NCBI GenBank assembly: GCA_934667845.1
Contig: CAKUMQ010000010.1
Coordinates: 1 to 64,000 of the forward strand
Source: an uncultured Eubacteriales bacterium
Lineage (GTDB): Bacteria > Bacillota > Clostridia > Oscillospirales > Acutalibacteraceae
Reading direction: 5' to 3'
DNA: 64,000 nucleotides
Position numbers and translations under genes: made by a program. The notes below the pieces were generated by a model. It had not been told where the DNA came from. It searched no databases and was given only the letters and a program-made list of their open reading frames with translations. Position 1 is the first letter of the stretch, and each line of letters starts with the position of its first letter. Below are positions 1 through 8,637 of the stretch, one piece after another.

Positions 1-32
1 CAGTCTTCCATGAAATCACCCCCGTCTCCTCT

Positions 33-41
33 ATTATACCA
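33..41 (-). promoter_or_regulatory. Extended -10 promoter for a gene left of the window
   Basis: Read on the minus strand this is TGGTATAAT, an extended -10 element firing leftward off the edge. I see no convincing -35 box. The gene it would serve lies outside the window. Confidence 0.4.
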
Positions 42-78
42 GAAACAGGGCCGTTTGGGTAGTTCTTTGACAGGCTGT

Positions 79-113
79 GCAATGCCCACCGGCTTTTTGC
101 CGGTGGGCATTGC
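79..113. terminator. Hairpin terminator after the M42 peptidase
   Basis: A perfect 15-bp GC-rich stem (GCAATGCCCACCGGC and its complement) closes a TTTTT loop. It lies 11 bases past the stop of the leftward peptidase gene. The T-tract is short on either strand, so it may act bidirectionally or mainly protect the 3' end. Confidence 0.65.
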
Positions 114-124
114 TGTTTACTCTG

Positions 125-1162
125 TCACACGCCGAGAAAGGCGGCAAGCAGCGCTAACGTATGCTTCACGCCGTCAATATGGCTGCGCTCATAGCCGTGG
201 CTGGCGTAGACGCCTGCGCCGATCAGGCCGTGGCGGATATCCGCTCCGGCACGAAGCGTCGCCTCCGCATCCGATCCGTAGTGCGGATAGACGTCCACCG
301 CGTAGTCGGCGCCGGCCGCCTTTGCCGCCGCGATCAGGCTGCCGACCGTGTCATAGCTGTACGGCCCGCCGGAATCCTTGGCGCAGATCGACACCTTGCG
401 CTCGGTGCAGCCAAGTCCGTCGCCGACACAGCCCATATCCACAGAGACCGCTTCGGTCACCCCCTCGGGTACCGAACCGGATCCGCCGTGACCGACCTCT
501 TCATAGACCGTGACATGCACATAGACACGGCGTGCAAGCACCGCGCCGGTATCCCGCAGATATTTCGCCAGCCCGAGCAGGATGCCCACCGACAGCTTGT
601 CGTCCAGAAAACGGCTTTTCAGGTAGCCGGACGCCGTGCGGCGCGTGCGGGGATCAAAGCAGACGATATCGCCCGCCTCAATGCCGAGCGCGCGCGTATC
701 CTCCGCGCTGCGCACATCCTCGTCCGGCACCGCTTCGACGGTCGTCCAGTCACGCGCGGTCGTCCGGTAGTCGCCGTTGACGTGGACAGAGGCGTTGATC
801 AGCTGAATCGTCCCCTCCACGACCCCGCCGCTGCGGGTGTGGATCCGCACGTTTTCGCTTTCGACGCTGTGGAGAGCCACCCCGCCGAGCGGCGTCAGCC
901 GCAGCCGCCCGCTGCTCTTCACCTCGGCGACCATGGCGCCGAGCGTATCGGTATGCGCCTCCAAAAGCAGGGCGTTTTGCGTATCCTTTCCGCCGAGATC
1001 GACCAGCACGCCACCCTTGACCGTGCGGTGCGCCGCAAAGCCGAGCGCGTCAAACGCCGCCCGCACCCATTCGGCTGCCTGCTCGGTGTAGCCGGTCGGC
1101 GAATCTATCGCGAGCAGTGCCGCCGCCTGCTCAAAGGCGTATTCCGCATATTGCTGTTCCAT
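125..1162 (-). CDS. M42 family metallo-aminopeptidase
   Basis: A 345-residue protein of the M42 (glutamyl aminopeptidase/cellulase M-like) family, cytosolic enzymes with two metal ions that trim amino acids from peptides. Candidate metal and catalytic residues are visible: AHTD near residue 69, DDK near 187, YEEVGHGG near 220, YGSDAE near 290, and a C-terminal SHGYERSH segment. The start at 1162 is chosen because AAAGGAG precedes it; the reading frame stays open for 50 codons upstream, but that stretch overlaps the promoter and lacks family similarity. It is transcribed divergently from the ABC exporter gene. Family assignment is firm; the substrate is not predictable. Confidence 0.88.
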   Translation of the reverse strand: MEQQYAEYAFEQAAALLAIDSPTGYTEQAAEWVRAAFDALGFAAHRTVKGGVLVDLGGKDTQNALLLEAHTDTLGAMVAEVKSSGRLRLTPLGGVALHSVESENVRIHTRSGGVVEGTIQLINASVHVNGDYRTTARDWTTVEAVPDEDVRSAEDTRALGIEAGDIVCFDPRTRRTASGYLKSRFLDDKLSVGILLGLAKYLRDTGAVLARRVYVHVTVYEEVGHGGSGSVPEGVTEAVSVDMGCVGDGLGCTERKVSICAKDSGGPYSYDTVGSLIAAAKAAGADYAVDVYPHYGSDAEATLRAGADIRHGLIGAGVYASHGYERSHIDGVKHTLALLAAFLGV

Positions 1163-1193
1163 TCCTTGTCCGCTCCTTTCTTTTGATCTGTCC

Positions 1194-1222
1194 AGTATAC
1201 CACAGCCTGCCCGCCGTTTCAA
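1194..1222 (-). promoter_or_regulatory. Promoter of the M42 peptidase gene
   Basis: Minus-strand TTGAAA, a 17-nt spacer and TATACT preceded by GTGG. It lies about 30 bases before the chosen start codon and back to back with the rightward promoter at 1257. Confidence 0.75.
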
Positions 1223-1223
1223 G

Positions 1224-1245
1224 CGCAGCCGGGCTGCGTTTTTTT
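1224..1245 (+). terminator. Small hairpin and T-run between divergent promoters
   Basis: CGCAGCC and GGCTGCG form a 7-bp stem followed by seven T. It sits between two divergent promoters and could block rightward antisense transcription. It is short, so this is tentative. Confidence 0.35.
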
Positions 1246-1256
1246 GCCGCCGCAGG

Positions 1257-1285
1257 TTGTCATCCCGCGGCAGATGTGGTATACT
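1257..1285 (+). promoter_or_regulatory. Promoter of the ABC exporter/fhs unit
   Basis: TTGTCA, 17-nt spacer, TATACT preceded by GTGG. It ends 27 bases before the ABC transporter start codon. Confidence 0.75.
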
Positions 1286-1312
1286 GGGCAAAAACGGAAA
1301 AGAAGGTGACAT

Positions 1313-3256
1313 ATGAACGGAATGGGACCGCCGCCCGCCTTTCGCGGAGGCGGAGGGCCGGGACGCCGACGCCCGCTGACCGAGGAGGAAAAAGCCCAGC
1401 GCCCGGCGCTTTCCGCCGCGCTGCTGCGGCGTATCTTCTCTTATCTGCGTCCCTACCGTCTGCGGCTTGTGCTCGTTTTGCTCGTGGTGCTGGTCTCTGC
1501 CGCCGTCGGGCTTTTGCCGTCTCTGCTGACCGCCCGTATGATCGACGAGGGGCTGATCGCCCAGAACTGGGCGGTTTTGTGGCAGCTGGTGCTGCTCTCC
1601 CTCGGCGTAGTGCTGCTGTCACAGGGGATCGGGGTATTTCAGTCCTATCTCAACACCTACATCGCCCAGCACATCACATTCGACATGAAAAACGAGATGT
1701 ATGACCATCTCCTGCACATGTCCCACCGCTTTTTCACTGACCGGCCGCAGGGCGAGCTGATCACCCGCATGACCGGCGACATCAGCGGCGTACAGGCGGT
1801 CATCAGCAACACGCTGACCGGCGCGTTTGCCAATCTGTCGGTACTGGTCGTCTCGCTCGTCGCCATGTACCGCATCCACTGGGTGCTGGCGACCGTCGGC
1901 GTCGTGCTGCTGCCCTGCTTTGTGATCCCCGCGCGGCTCGCGGGGCGCTACCGCTGGCGCATCGCCGCCCGCACGCAGGAAAAATGGGACGAGCAGAACC
2001 AGCTGCTCAACGAGACGATGAGCGTCAGCGGCCAGCTGCTGGTCAAGCTGTTCTGCCGCGAGGACAGCGAACGGGAGCGCTTCTGCCGTGTGAATGAGGA
2101 GACGCGGCAGCTGAGCATTCGCGAAACGGTCGGCAGCGGCTGGTTCCATGCAGCGATCTCGCTGTTTATGAACATCGGTCCCCTGCTGATCTATCTCGCG
2201 GGCGGCTTTCTTCTGCTGCGCGCGCCGATCGGCCCCGCGCTCACGGTCGGCAGCATCACGGCGATGGTCTCGCTGCTCAACCGCATGTTCCGCCCGCTCG
2301 ACCAGCTTCTGAATCTCGGCGTCGATCTGACCCGCTCGCTGGCGCTGTTTTCCCGCATATTCGGTTATCTCGACTTAGAGCCGGAGATCACCGACCGCGA
2401 GGGTGCGCTGTCGCCCGACGAGATCGCGGGCGAGCTTGGCTTTTCCCATGTCTCGTTTTGGTATCACCCCGAGCGGCCGATCCTGCGCGACGTCAGCTTC
2501 ATCGTCCGCCCCGGGCAGACCTTTGCCGTCGTCGGCACCTCCGGCGAGGGCAAGACCACGCTCATCAGTCTGATCCCGCGGCTGTTTGACGTCTGCGGCG
2601 GCGCCGTCACCGTGGACGGACACGACGTGCGGGATCTGACGCTTGTTTCGCTGCGCCGCCATGTCGGCATGGTGACGCAGGACACCTATCTGTTCAACGA
2701 CACCATCCGGCAGAACCTGCTCTACGCCTGTCCCTCGGCCACGGAGGAACAGCTGACCGAGGCGTGCCGCCGCGCCCATATCCTCGACTTCATCGAAGCC
2801 CTGCCGCAGGGCTTTGATACCGTCGTCGGCAACCGCGGGCTCAAGCTCTCCGGCGGCGAAAAGCAGCGGCTGAGTCTCGCGCGGGTCATTTTGAAGGATC
2901 CGCCGATTCTGCTGCTCGACGAGGCGACTTCCTCGCTCGACTCCATCTCCGAAAGCCATATTCAGGAGGCGATCCGCCCCCTGCTCGCCCACCGCACGGC
3001 GCTCGTGGTCGCCCACCGGCTGTCCACCGTGCTGTCGGCGGATGAGATCCTCGTGCTGGAGCACGGCGTCATCACGGCGCGCGGTCCGCACAGCGAGCTG
3101 CTCGACAAAAGCCCGCATTACCGCGAGCTGTATCAGACCCAGTTTCTCCGTCCGCTCGAGCGGGCGGGCGGAGCGCAGACGCCCCTGCCGCCCATCCACC
3201 CCGCCGCCTTTGGCGGCACACCGGAAAGGAAGTTGCCCGATGGCTCATCTCTCTGA
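1313..3256 (+). CDS. ABC exporter half-transporter (permease-ATPase fusion)
   Basis: A 647-residue type IV ABC exporter: a Gly/Pro/Arg-rich N-terminal tail (1-30), six predicted membrane helices (about 40-320), then an ATPase domain with Walker A GTSGEGKTT near 407, signature LSGGEKQR near 512 and Walker B ILLLDEATSS. All key residues are canonical, so it could work as a homodimer in drug, lipid or peptide export. A C-terminal extension of about 40 residues is Pro-rich. The start has AAGGTG upstream and its own promoter. Its last 17 bases overlap fhs, so the two are cotranscribed although functionally unrelated. Substrate unknown. Confidence 0.9.
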   Translation: MNGMGPPPAFRGGGGPGRRRPLTEEEKAQRPALSAALLRRIFSYLRPYRLRLVLVLLVVLVSAAVGLLPSLLTARMIDEGLIAQNWAVLWQLVLLSLGVVLLSQGIGVFQSYLNTYIAQHITFDMKNEMYDHLLHMSHRFFTDRPQGELITRMTGDISGVQAVISNTLTGAFANLSVLVVSLVAMYRIHWVLATVGVVLLPCFVIPARLAGRYRWRIAARTQEKWDEQNQLLNETMSVSGQLLVKLFCREDSERERFCRVNEETRQLSIRETVGSGWFHAAISLFMNIGPLLIYLAGGFLLLRAPIGPALTVGSITAMVSLLNRMFRPLDQLLNLGVDLTRSLALFSRIFGYLDLEPEITDREGALSPDEIAGELGFSHVSFWYHPERPILRDVSFIVRPGQTFAVVGTSGEGKTTLISLIPRLFDVCGGAVTVDGHDVRDLTLVSLRRHVGMVTQDTYLFNDTIRQNLLYACPSATEEQLTEACRRAHILDFIEALPQGFDTVVGNRGLKLSGGEKQRLSLARVILKDPPILLLDEATSSLDSISESHIQEAIRPLLAHRTALVVAHRLSTVLSADEILVLEHGVITARGPHSELLDKSPHYRELYQTQFLRPLERAGGAQTPLPPIHPAAFGGTPERKLPDGSSL

Positions 3257-4913
3257 CATTGAGATTGCGCAGGCATGCCCCCTGCGCCCCATTACCGAAA
3301 TCGCCGCCGCAGCCGGCATTGACCCCGGCTGCCTTGAACCCTACGGCAAATACAAGGCGAAGCTGCCGCTCACCGTCGGCGCGGGGCAGCAGCCGGGCAG
3401 GCTGATCCTGGTCACCGCCATCACCCCGACCCCGGCGGGCGAGGGCAAGACCACCACCACGGTGGGGCTGGCGGATGCGCTGCACCGCCTCGGGAAAAAG
3501 ACGGTCGCCGCACTGCGCGAGCCGTCGCTCGGCCCCGTATTCGGCATCAAGGGCGGCGCGGCAGGCGGCGGCTATGCCCAGGTCGTGCCGATGGAGGATA
3601 TCAATCTGCATTTCACCGGCGACCTCCACGCCATCGGCGCCGCAAACAACCTGCTGGCTGCCATGCTCGACAATCACATCCAGCAGGGCAACGCGCTGAA
3701 TATCGACGTGCGGCGCATCACCTGGAAGCGCTGCGTCGACATGAACGACCGCCAGCTGCGGTATATCACCGACGGGCTGGGCGGAAAAGCCAACGGCGTC
3801 CCGCGCGAGGACGGCTTTGACATCACGGTTGCTTCGGAGGTCATGGCGGTGTTCTGCCTTGCGGATTCCCTTGCCGATCTCAAGGCGCGCCTGTCCCGCA
3901 TGGTCGTCGCCTACACCTATGACGACAAGCCGGTGACGGCGGGCGACCTTAAAGCGGTCGGCGCCATGACCGCTCTGCTTAAGGACGCGCTCTGCCCGAA
4001 TCTGGTGCAGACGCTCGAGGGTACGCCCGCGCTGATCCACGGCGGTCCCTTTGCGAACATCGCCCACGGCTGCAACTCGGTCATCGCCACCAAAACGGCG
4101 CTGCGGCTTGCCGATTACGCCGTGACCGAAGCGGGCTTCGGCGCAGATCTCGGCGCGGAAAAATTTCTCGACATCAAATGCCGCGCCGCCGGACTCGTCC
4201 CCTCCGCCGTTGTGCTCGTCGCCACGGTGCGCGCGCTGAAAATGCACGGCGGCGTGGAAAAGGCCGCGCTTGCCGCGGAAAATGTCGCCGCTGTGCAGGA
4301 CGGACTGCCGAATCTTCTGCGCCATCTGTACAACCTCCGCGAGGTCTATCACCTGCCCTGCGTGGTCGCGGTCAACCGCTTCCCCACCGACACCGACGCG
4401 GAGATCGACGCCGTGCTGTCCGCCTGCCGTGAGCGCGGTGTCAATGCCGTGCTGTCCGATGTATGGGCAAAGGGCGGCGAGGGCGGCATAGCGCTGGCAC
4501 AGGAGGTGCTGCGCCTGTGCGACGCCCCCGCTACGGAGGCGTTCACGTTCTGCTACGATGACGGGCTGCCGCTCGACCGGAAGATCGAGGCGGTCGTCCG
4601 CCGCATCTACGGCGGCGACGGCGTGACCTTCCTGCCCGCCGCCAAGCGGCAGCTTGCGCAGCTGACCGCCCTCGGCTTCGGCAGCCTGCCGGTCTGCATC
4701 GCCAAGACGCAGTACAGCTTTTCCGACGACCCGGCCAGGCGCGGCGCGCCCGAGGGCTTCACCGTCACGGTGCGCCAGCTGCGCGTGTCGGCGGGCGCGG
4801 GCTTTGTCGTCGCGCTGACAGGTGATATCCTGACAATGCCCGGGCTGCCCCGTGTGCCTGCCGCCGAGCAGATCGACGTCACGGACGACGGACGCATCAC
4901 GGGACTGTTCTGA
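3240..4913 (+). CDS. fhs: Formate-tetrahydrofolate ligase
   Basis: The ATP-dependent enzyme that joins formate to tetrahydrofolate to give 10-formyl-THF, used in one-carbon metabolism, purine synthesis and the methyl branch of acetogenesis. The 557-residue length matches the family (about 556). The nucleotide-binding loop TPTPAGEGKTTTT lies near residues 62-74, and GGPFANIAHGCNS and TEAGFGADLGAEKF are hallmark segments. ATG at 3240 is chosen because GGAAAGGAAG precedes it; the open frame upstream is the overlapped end of the ABC gene. No other Wood-Ljungdahl genes are nearby, so a general one-carbon role is likelier than dedicated acetogenesis. Confidence 0.97.
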   Translation: MAHLSDIEIAQACPLRPITEIAAAAGIDPGCLEPYGKYKAKLPLTVGAGQQPGRLILVTAITPTPAGEGKTTTTVGLADALHRLGKKTVAALREPSLGPVFGIKGGAAGGGYAQVVPMEDINLHFTGDLHAIGAANNLLAAMLDNHIQQGNALNIDVRRITWKRCVDMNDRQLRYITDGLGGKANGVPREDGFDITVASEVMAVFCLADSLADLKARLSRMVVAYTYDDKPVTAGDLKAVGAMTALLKDALCPNLVQTLEGTPALIHGGPFANIAHGCNSVIATKTALRLADYAVTEAGFGADLGAEKFLDIKCRAAGLVPSAVVLVATVRALKMHGGVEKAALAAENVAAVQDGLPNLLRHLYNLREVYHLPCVVAVNRFPTDTDAEIDAVLSACRERGVNAVLSDVWAKGGEGGIALAQEVLRLCDAPATEAFTFCYDDGLPLDRKIEAVVRRIYGGDGVTFLPAAKRQLAQLTALGFGSLPVCIAKTQYSFSDDPARRGAPEGFTVTVRQLRVSAGAGFVVALTGDILTMPGLPRVPAAEQIDVTDDGRITGLF

Positions 4914-4959
4914 TACAGGTGCGCAAAACGCGCTGTCTTTCACTCAAATACACAAATAT

Positions 4960-5004
4960 AAGCGCCGGAGCAGACGATTTTTGCTCCGGCGCTTAGGTTT
5001 TGCC
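4960..5004 (+). terminator. Terminator after fhs
   Basis: A perfect 13-bp stem (AAGCGCCGGAGCA and complement) with a 9-base loop, followed by AGGTTTT. It separates fhs from the rpe promoter. Confidence 0.75.
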
Positions 5005-5015
5005 CGAATCACCCG

Positions 5016-5044
5016 TTGACGGATGGCGAAAAATGCGGTATACT
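5016..5044 (+). promoter_or_regulatory. Promoter of rpe
   Basis: TTGACG, 17-nt spacer, TATACT preceded by GCGG; about 36 bases before the rpe start. Confidence 0.8.
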
Positions 5045-5079
5045 GTGCGTATCTATAAAATAAAAAAGGATCCTGCCCT

Positions 5080-5724
5080 ATGAAGCTGTCTCCCTCCATT
5101 CTGACCTGTGATTTTGCCCATCTCGACCGCGAGCTGCGCTTTGTCGAGCAGGCGGGCGCCGATATGCTGCATCTCGACGTCATGGACGGCGTTTTTGTCC
5201 CGAACCTGACGTTCGGCCCGCCGGTCATCGCGCGTATGCGCCCGCTGACCCGCCTTCCCTTTGACGTCCACCTGATGATGGAATACCCCGACCGGCTGAT
5301 CGACGCCTTTGCCAAGGCGGGCGCCGACCTCATCAACATCCACGTCGAATGCGCGTCTCCTCTCGATGAGACGCTTGCCCATATCCGCACCCTCGGCAAA
5401 AAATGCGCGATGACCATAAAGCCGAACACCCCCGCCTCGGCGGTGTTCCCCTATCTCGACCGTCTTGACATGGTGCTCGTGATGACGGTCGAGCCGGGCT
5501 TCGGCGGACAGTCGTTCATGGCGGACATGCTGCCGAAGATCCGCACACTGCGCGAGGAGATCGCCCGCACCGGCCGCCCTATCGACATTGAAGTTGACGG
5601 CGGCATCGGCGAAGCCACCGCACCCGCCGTCGCCGAGGCGGGCGCCACGGTGGCGGTCGTCGGCAGCGCGCTGTTCAACGCGCCCGATCCCGCCGCGCTT
5701 GCCGCCAGGATCTCACGCCTTTGA
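5080..5724 (+). CDS. rpe: Ribulose-phosphate 3-epimerase
   Basis: Interconverts ribulose 5-phosphate and xylulose 5-phosphate in the pentose phosphate pathway. The 214-residue protein is a standard-length TIM barrel: LSPSILTCDF at the N-terminus, metal-ligand segments MLHLDVMDG and FDVHLMM, the MTVEPGFGGQ loop near 142, EVDGGI near 175 and the phosphate-binding VVGSALF near 194. AAAAAGGA precedes the ATG. It is monocistronic between its own promoter and the convergent mecA-like gene, overlapping that gene's 3' end by 12 bases. Confidence 0.97.
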   Translation: MKLSPSILTCDFAHLDRELRFVEQAGADMLHLDVMDGVFVPNLTFGPPVIARMRPLTRLPFDVHLMMEYPDRLIDAFAKAGADLINIHVECASPLDETLAHIRTLGKKCAMTIKPNTPASAVFPYLDRLDMVLVMTVEPGFGGQSFMADMLPKIRTLREEIARTGRPIDIEVDGGIGEATAPAVAEAGATVAVVGSALFNAPDPAALAARISRL

Positions 5725-6285
5725 CCGCTGCACCGCCGCGCTGAGCTGCAGGAGCGCATTGCCGCAGATCAGCCGCTTCCCGTGCTCCGCCGCAAACGCC
5801 GCCGCGCCCTCGCCCTCCCGCCACGAGACAGAAAACGTCTCGAGCAGCCGCCGCGTTTTCTTGGAAAACGTCAGCGCGGGATAGACGACCAGGCAGTACC
5901 CCTCCCCCTCGCGGTAGAGCGAGCTGGCGGAGAGGCCGCGCGCATGCAGCGGATCGCTCCCGAAGCCCGCGGCAAGCGAAAGCAGGCAGTCGGCATCCGG
6001 CAGGCGGTATACAAACGGTCCGACCGACCGGCGCAGCCGCAGCCGCGGGCGGGACTGCTCCGGCGTGATCAGCAGCAGACATCCGTCCGACAGCGGCAGC
6101 GCCTCGATCATCAGTGTTCCCGGCGCGTGAAAGCCGGTACGGCTCTCCGCCTCCCGCAGCAGGCGGGACAGCGCCTGTCTGGTCTCCGTGTTGCGGTAGT
6201 CCAGCAGGGAAAAGCTGAGCCGCCGGTCACAAAGCTCCTGCTCGGATAATACAATTTTCAGGCAGCCGTTTTCCAGACGTTCCAT
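5713..6285 (-). CDS. mecA: MecA-like adaptor protein
   Basis: A 190-residue MecA-family protein. MecA adaptors deliver substrates to the ClpC unfoldase for ClpCP proteolysis. The N-terminal part (MERLENGCLKIVLSEQEL...) and the segment ending TLMIEALPLSDGCLLLITPE match the MecA N-domain; the C-domain has FVYRLPDADCLLSLAAG and ends with a helical tail. It is shorter than Bacillus MecA (about 218) because the acidic linker is reduced. ATG at 6285 is preceded by GGGGAGGTG 13 bases upstream; the longer open frame overlaps the promoter. Convergent with rpe. Confidence 0.8.
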   Translation of the reverse strand: MERLENGCLKIVLSEQELCDRRLSFSLLDYRNTETRQALSRLLREAESRTGFHAPGTLMIEALPLSDGCLLLITPEQSRPRLRLRRSVGPFVYRLPDADCLLSLAAGFGSDPLHARGLSASSLYREGEGYCLVVYPALTFSKKTRRLLETFSVSWREGEGAAAFAAEHGKRLICGNALLQLSAAVQRSKA

Positions 6286-6320
6286 TTGCAACGGACTGCA
6301 CCTCCCCGTCTGTGATCTTT

Positions 6321-6374
6321 CCCCCGTGACCGGGGGTCTACTATCATCATACTCACCGTCCAAGCGGTTGGCAA
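6321..6374 (-). promoter_or_regulatory. Promoter and leader hairpin of the mecA-like gene
   Basis: Minus strand: TTGCCA (6369-6374), 17-nt spacer, TATGAT (6346-6351). The leader then contains a perfect 6-bp hairpin, CCCCCG/CGGGGG (6321-6336), just upstream of the ribosome-binding site. The hairpin may modulate translation; this is inference. Confidence 0.55.
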
Positions 6375-6433
6375 GCGGATCTTTTCTGGCAGTCTGTCCG
6401 AAATTTTCCTTGCTTGCGGAAAGGAGACTTTTT

Positions 6434-7654
6434 ATGCGCATCGGCGGCAATCGCGGCGTGCGTCTGCCGGACAGCAAACAGGCTGTGCTCGCCCACGCGA
6501 TCGAAACCCCCGACCCGACCGAACCGCTGTTTCTCCCGGTTCCGGAGGAACGGCTCACCGCCGTTTCGCCCGGCGAACGGCTCAAACGCGGGCAGTTTTT
6601 ATGGGAAAACGACAGCCATCTGCCGGTCTACTGCCCGGCGGACGGCACGGTATCGGATATTCTGCGATTAAACCACCCCCTTTTCGGGAAAAACTGTTAT
6701 CTGACGCTGTCCCCCGCCGCGAAGCCGTGCCGCCCGATCCTGCTGCCGGAAAATACGCCGGAGGATCTCGCGGAAAAGGCGCGCGCTGCCGCGATACTGG
6801 ACGAAACGGACGGCATCCCGCTGTTTTCCAAGCTCACCGGGCTGCGCGGCTTCGGCGGCACGCTGGTGGCGGACGCCGCCGGTGTCGGCTCTCATGACGC
6901 CGCTGCCGTCGGGGTGCTGTGCGAGGATCCCGCCCTTGTCCTGCGCGGACTGCAGCTTGCCGCTGGTTACACCGGCGCCGCGGCCTACGGCGTCGCCGTC
7001 ACCCCCGGCGCAGACGGCGGACGGCATGTGCGCACCGCCCTGCGCGGTCACCGCTTTGTCACCGGCCGCCGCTATCCCGTTGACCGCTTGGCGCCGCGCT
7101 CCTGCCCAGCGCCGGTCGCCGTCATGGGCGTGCAGGCGCTGGTCGCCCTGGCGCGCGCCGAGGACTGGAACGAAGCCGCCGACACCTGTGTTGTCACGGT
7201 CAGCGGCAGCGCCGTGGACCGCCCGCGCAACCTGCGGGTGCTTGCCGGCACCTCCGCCCACCATCTGCTGCACCTGTGCGGCGGCGACGGCGCGGAGCAG
7301 CTGATCCTCGGGGACGCCATGACCGGCGTGCTGTGCGATGTGGAGGATTTCCCCGTCTCTGCGGGCATGACCTGTCTGCTCGGCATTTATCCGCAGCCGT
7401 CCCCAAAGCCCGCGCCCTGCTGCGGCTGCGGCGCGTGTATCCGCGTCTGCCACCGCGGGCTGCTCCCCTGCGAGATCGACCGGCTGGTGGAAAACCGGCA
7501 GTATGACCGGCTTCCCGTGTTGGAGGCAAGCCGCTGCGACGGCTGCGGCGCCTGCACCTTTATCTGCCCGGCGCGGCGGGATATCGCCGCCTCGGTACAG
7601 GAAGCGGGGCAGGTCGAGCACACGATTTTTGTTGATCTGGAGGATGCGCCATGA
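6434..7654 (+). CDS. RnfC-like electron-transport subunit (divergent)
   Basis: A 406-residue homologue of RnfC, the subunit that in a normal Rnf complex oxidises or reduces NAD(H). The N-terminal barrel-sandwich region (to about 95) is recognisable. Two C-terminal 4Fe-4S motifs are intact: CCGCGACIRVC near 331 and CDGCGACTFIC near 370. The GGAGFPT-type glycine loop of the FMN/NADH domain is not visible; the corresponding place reads LRGFGGTLVADAAG. GAAAGGAG precedes ATG 6434. First gene of C-D-E-A, with a 4-base overlap into the D gene. The missing loop suggests NAD is not the redox partner, which is an inference. Confidence 0.75.
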   Translation: MRIGGNRGVRLPDSKQAVLAHAIETPDPTEPLFLPVPEERLTAVSPGERLKRGQFLWENDSHLPVYCPADGTVSDILRLNHPLFGKNCYLTLSPAAKPCRPILLPENTPEDLAEKARAAAILDETDGIPLFSKLTGLRGFGGTLVADAAGVGSHDAAAVGVLCEDPALVLRGLQLAAGYTGAAAYGVAVTPGADGGRHVRTALRGHRFVTGRRYPVDRLAPRSCPAPVAVMGVQALVALARAEDWNEAADTCVVTVSGSAVDRPRNLRVLAGTSAHHLLHLCGGDGAEQLILGDAMTGVLCDVEDFPVSAGMTCLLGIYPQPSPKPAPCCGCGACIRVCHRGLLPCEIDRLVENRQYDRLPVLEASRCDGCGACTFICPARRDIAASVQEAGQVEHTIFVDLEDAP

Positions 7655-8637
7655 GACAACAGGCTCCTTTTCTGCACTGCGGCGATCGGGTCTATCACCA
7701 CTATGCCGATATTCTCATCGCTCTGGTTCCGACCCTGATCCTCCCGACGCTGTATTACGGGCTTCGCCCGCTCCTGCTGGTGCTTTCCGGGCTGGTCACG
7801 GCGGTATTCTGCGAGCTGATTGGCTGCCTGTGCATGCGCCGCAAGCCGACCGTCGGCGACTGCTCGGCAGCAGCGACCGGCGCGCTCATCGGCGCGCTGA
7901 TGTCCCCGCTCTGCCCCTACTGGATGCCGGTCATCGGTGCGGCGTTTGCCATTCTTATCGTGAAGCTGCCGTTCGGCGGAACGGGCCGCTATCTCTTCTC
8001 CCCCGCCGCCGCGGCGCTCGCCCTGCTCTCGCAGTGCTGGCCGCACCGGCTGTTCACCTATCCCGTTTTGTCCACGCCCCTGCCGCTGACGGGCGAGATC
8101 ACACTCTCCTCCTATGTCACCGAGACCTCCCCGGCGGGACAGCTGTTCACCGGCGCCTACACGGTCAACGACCATATGTCGCTTCTGCTCGGCATGGTGC
8201 CCGGCCCCATCGCCGCCACCGGCGTGCTGGTGCTTTTGGCAGCGGCGGCGTTTCTCTGCATCCGGCGCAGCGCCTTTTTATGGGTCACCTGCCCGTATAT
8301 CCTGACCTGCGCGGCCTTTGCGCTGCTGTTCCCCCGCATGGACGGTTCGCTGCTCAACAGCGTGATCACCGAGCTGTGCTCCGGCTATCTGCTGTTTACC
8401 GGTGTGTTTTTGCTGCACAGCTGCATCACCCCCTGCTCCCGCCCCGGACGGATCGCCTACGGCGTGCTGGCGGGACTGCTCGTCATGCTGCTGCGCCACT
8501 TCGGGCAGTTTGAGGAGGGCGCCTGCTTTGCCGTGCTGATCGCCAATGCCTTTGCCCCCATGCTCGACCGCCTCGGCTGGCGGCTGCAGAGCGGGTTTAC
8601 CCATTGGCGTGAGCGAAAGGAGGTCAAGCGCGCATGA
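7651..8637 (+). CDS. RnfD-like membrane subunit
   Basis: A 328-residue multi-helix membrane protein of the NqrB/RnfD family. LPFGGTGRYLFSPAAAA corresponds to the conserved GGLGxNxFNPA region, and GMVPGPIAATGV to the second glycine-rich conserved loop. RnfD normally carries covalent FMN on Thr in an S/DGAT-like motif; here the equivalent is at best VTETSPAG, so flavinylation is uncertain. It overlaps the C gene by 4 bases and the E gene by 4, so the genes are translationally coupled. Confidence 0.8.
   Translation: MRQQAPFLHCGDRVYHHYADILIALVPTLILPTLYYGLRPLLLVLSGLVTAVFCELIGCLCMRRKPTVGDCSAAATGALIGALMSPLCPYWMPVIGAAFAILIVKLPFGGTGRYLFSPAAAALALLSQCWPHRLFTYPVLSTPLPLTGEITLSSYVTETSPAGQLFTGAYTVNDHMSLLLGMVPGPIAATGVLVLLAAAAFLCIRRSAFLWVTCPYILTCAAFALLFPRMDGSLLNSVITELCSGYLLFTGVFLLHSCITPCSRPGRIAYGVLAGLLVMLLRHFGQFEEGACFAVLIANAFAPMLDRLGWRLQSGFTHWRERKEVKRA

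Noticed and set aside
3072..4943. Long minus-strand open frame across fhs
   Set aside because: High-GC codon bias leaves antisense frames open; its protein is His/Arg/Gly rich with no family features, while the plus strand is clearly fhs.
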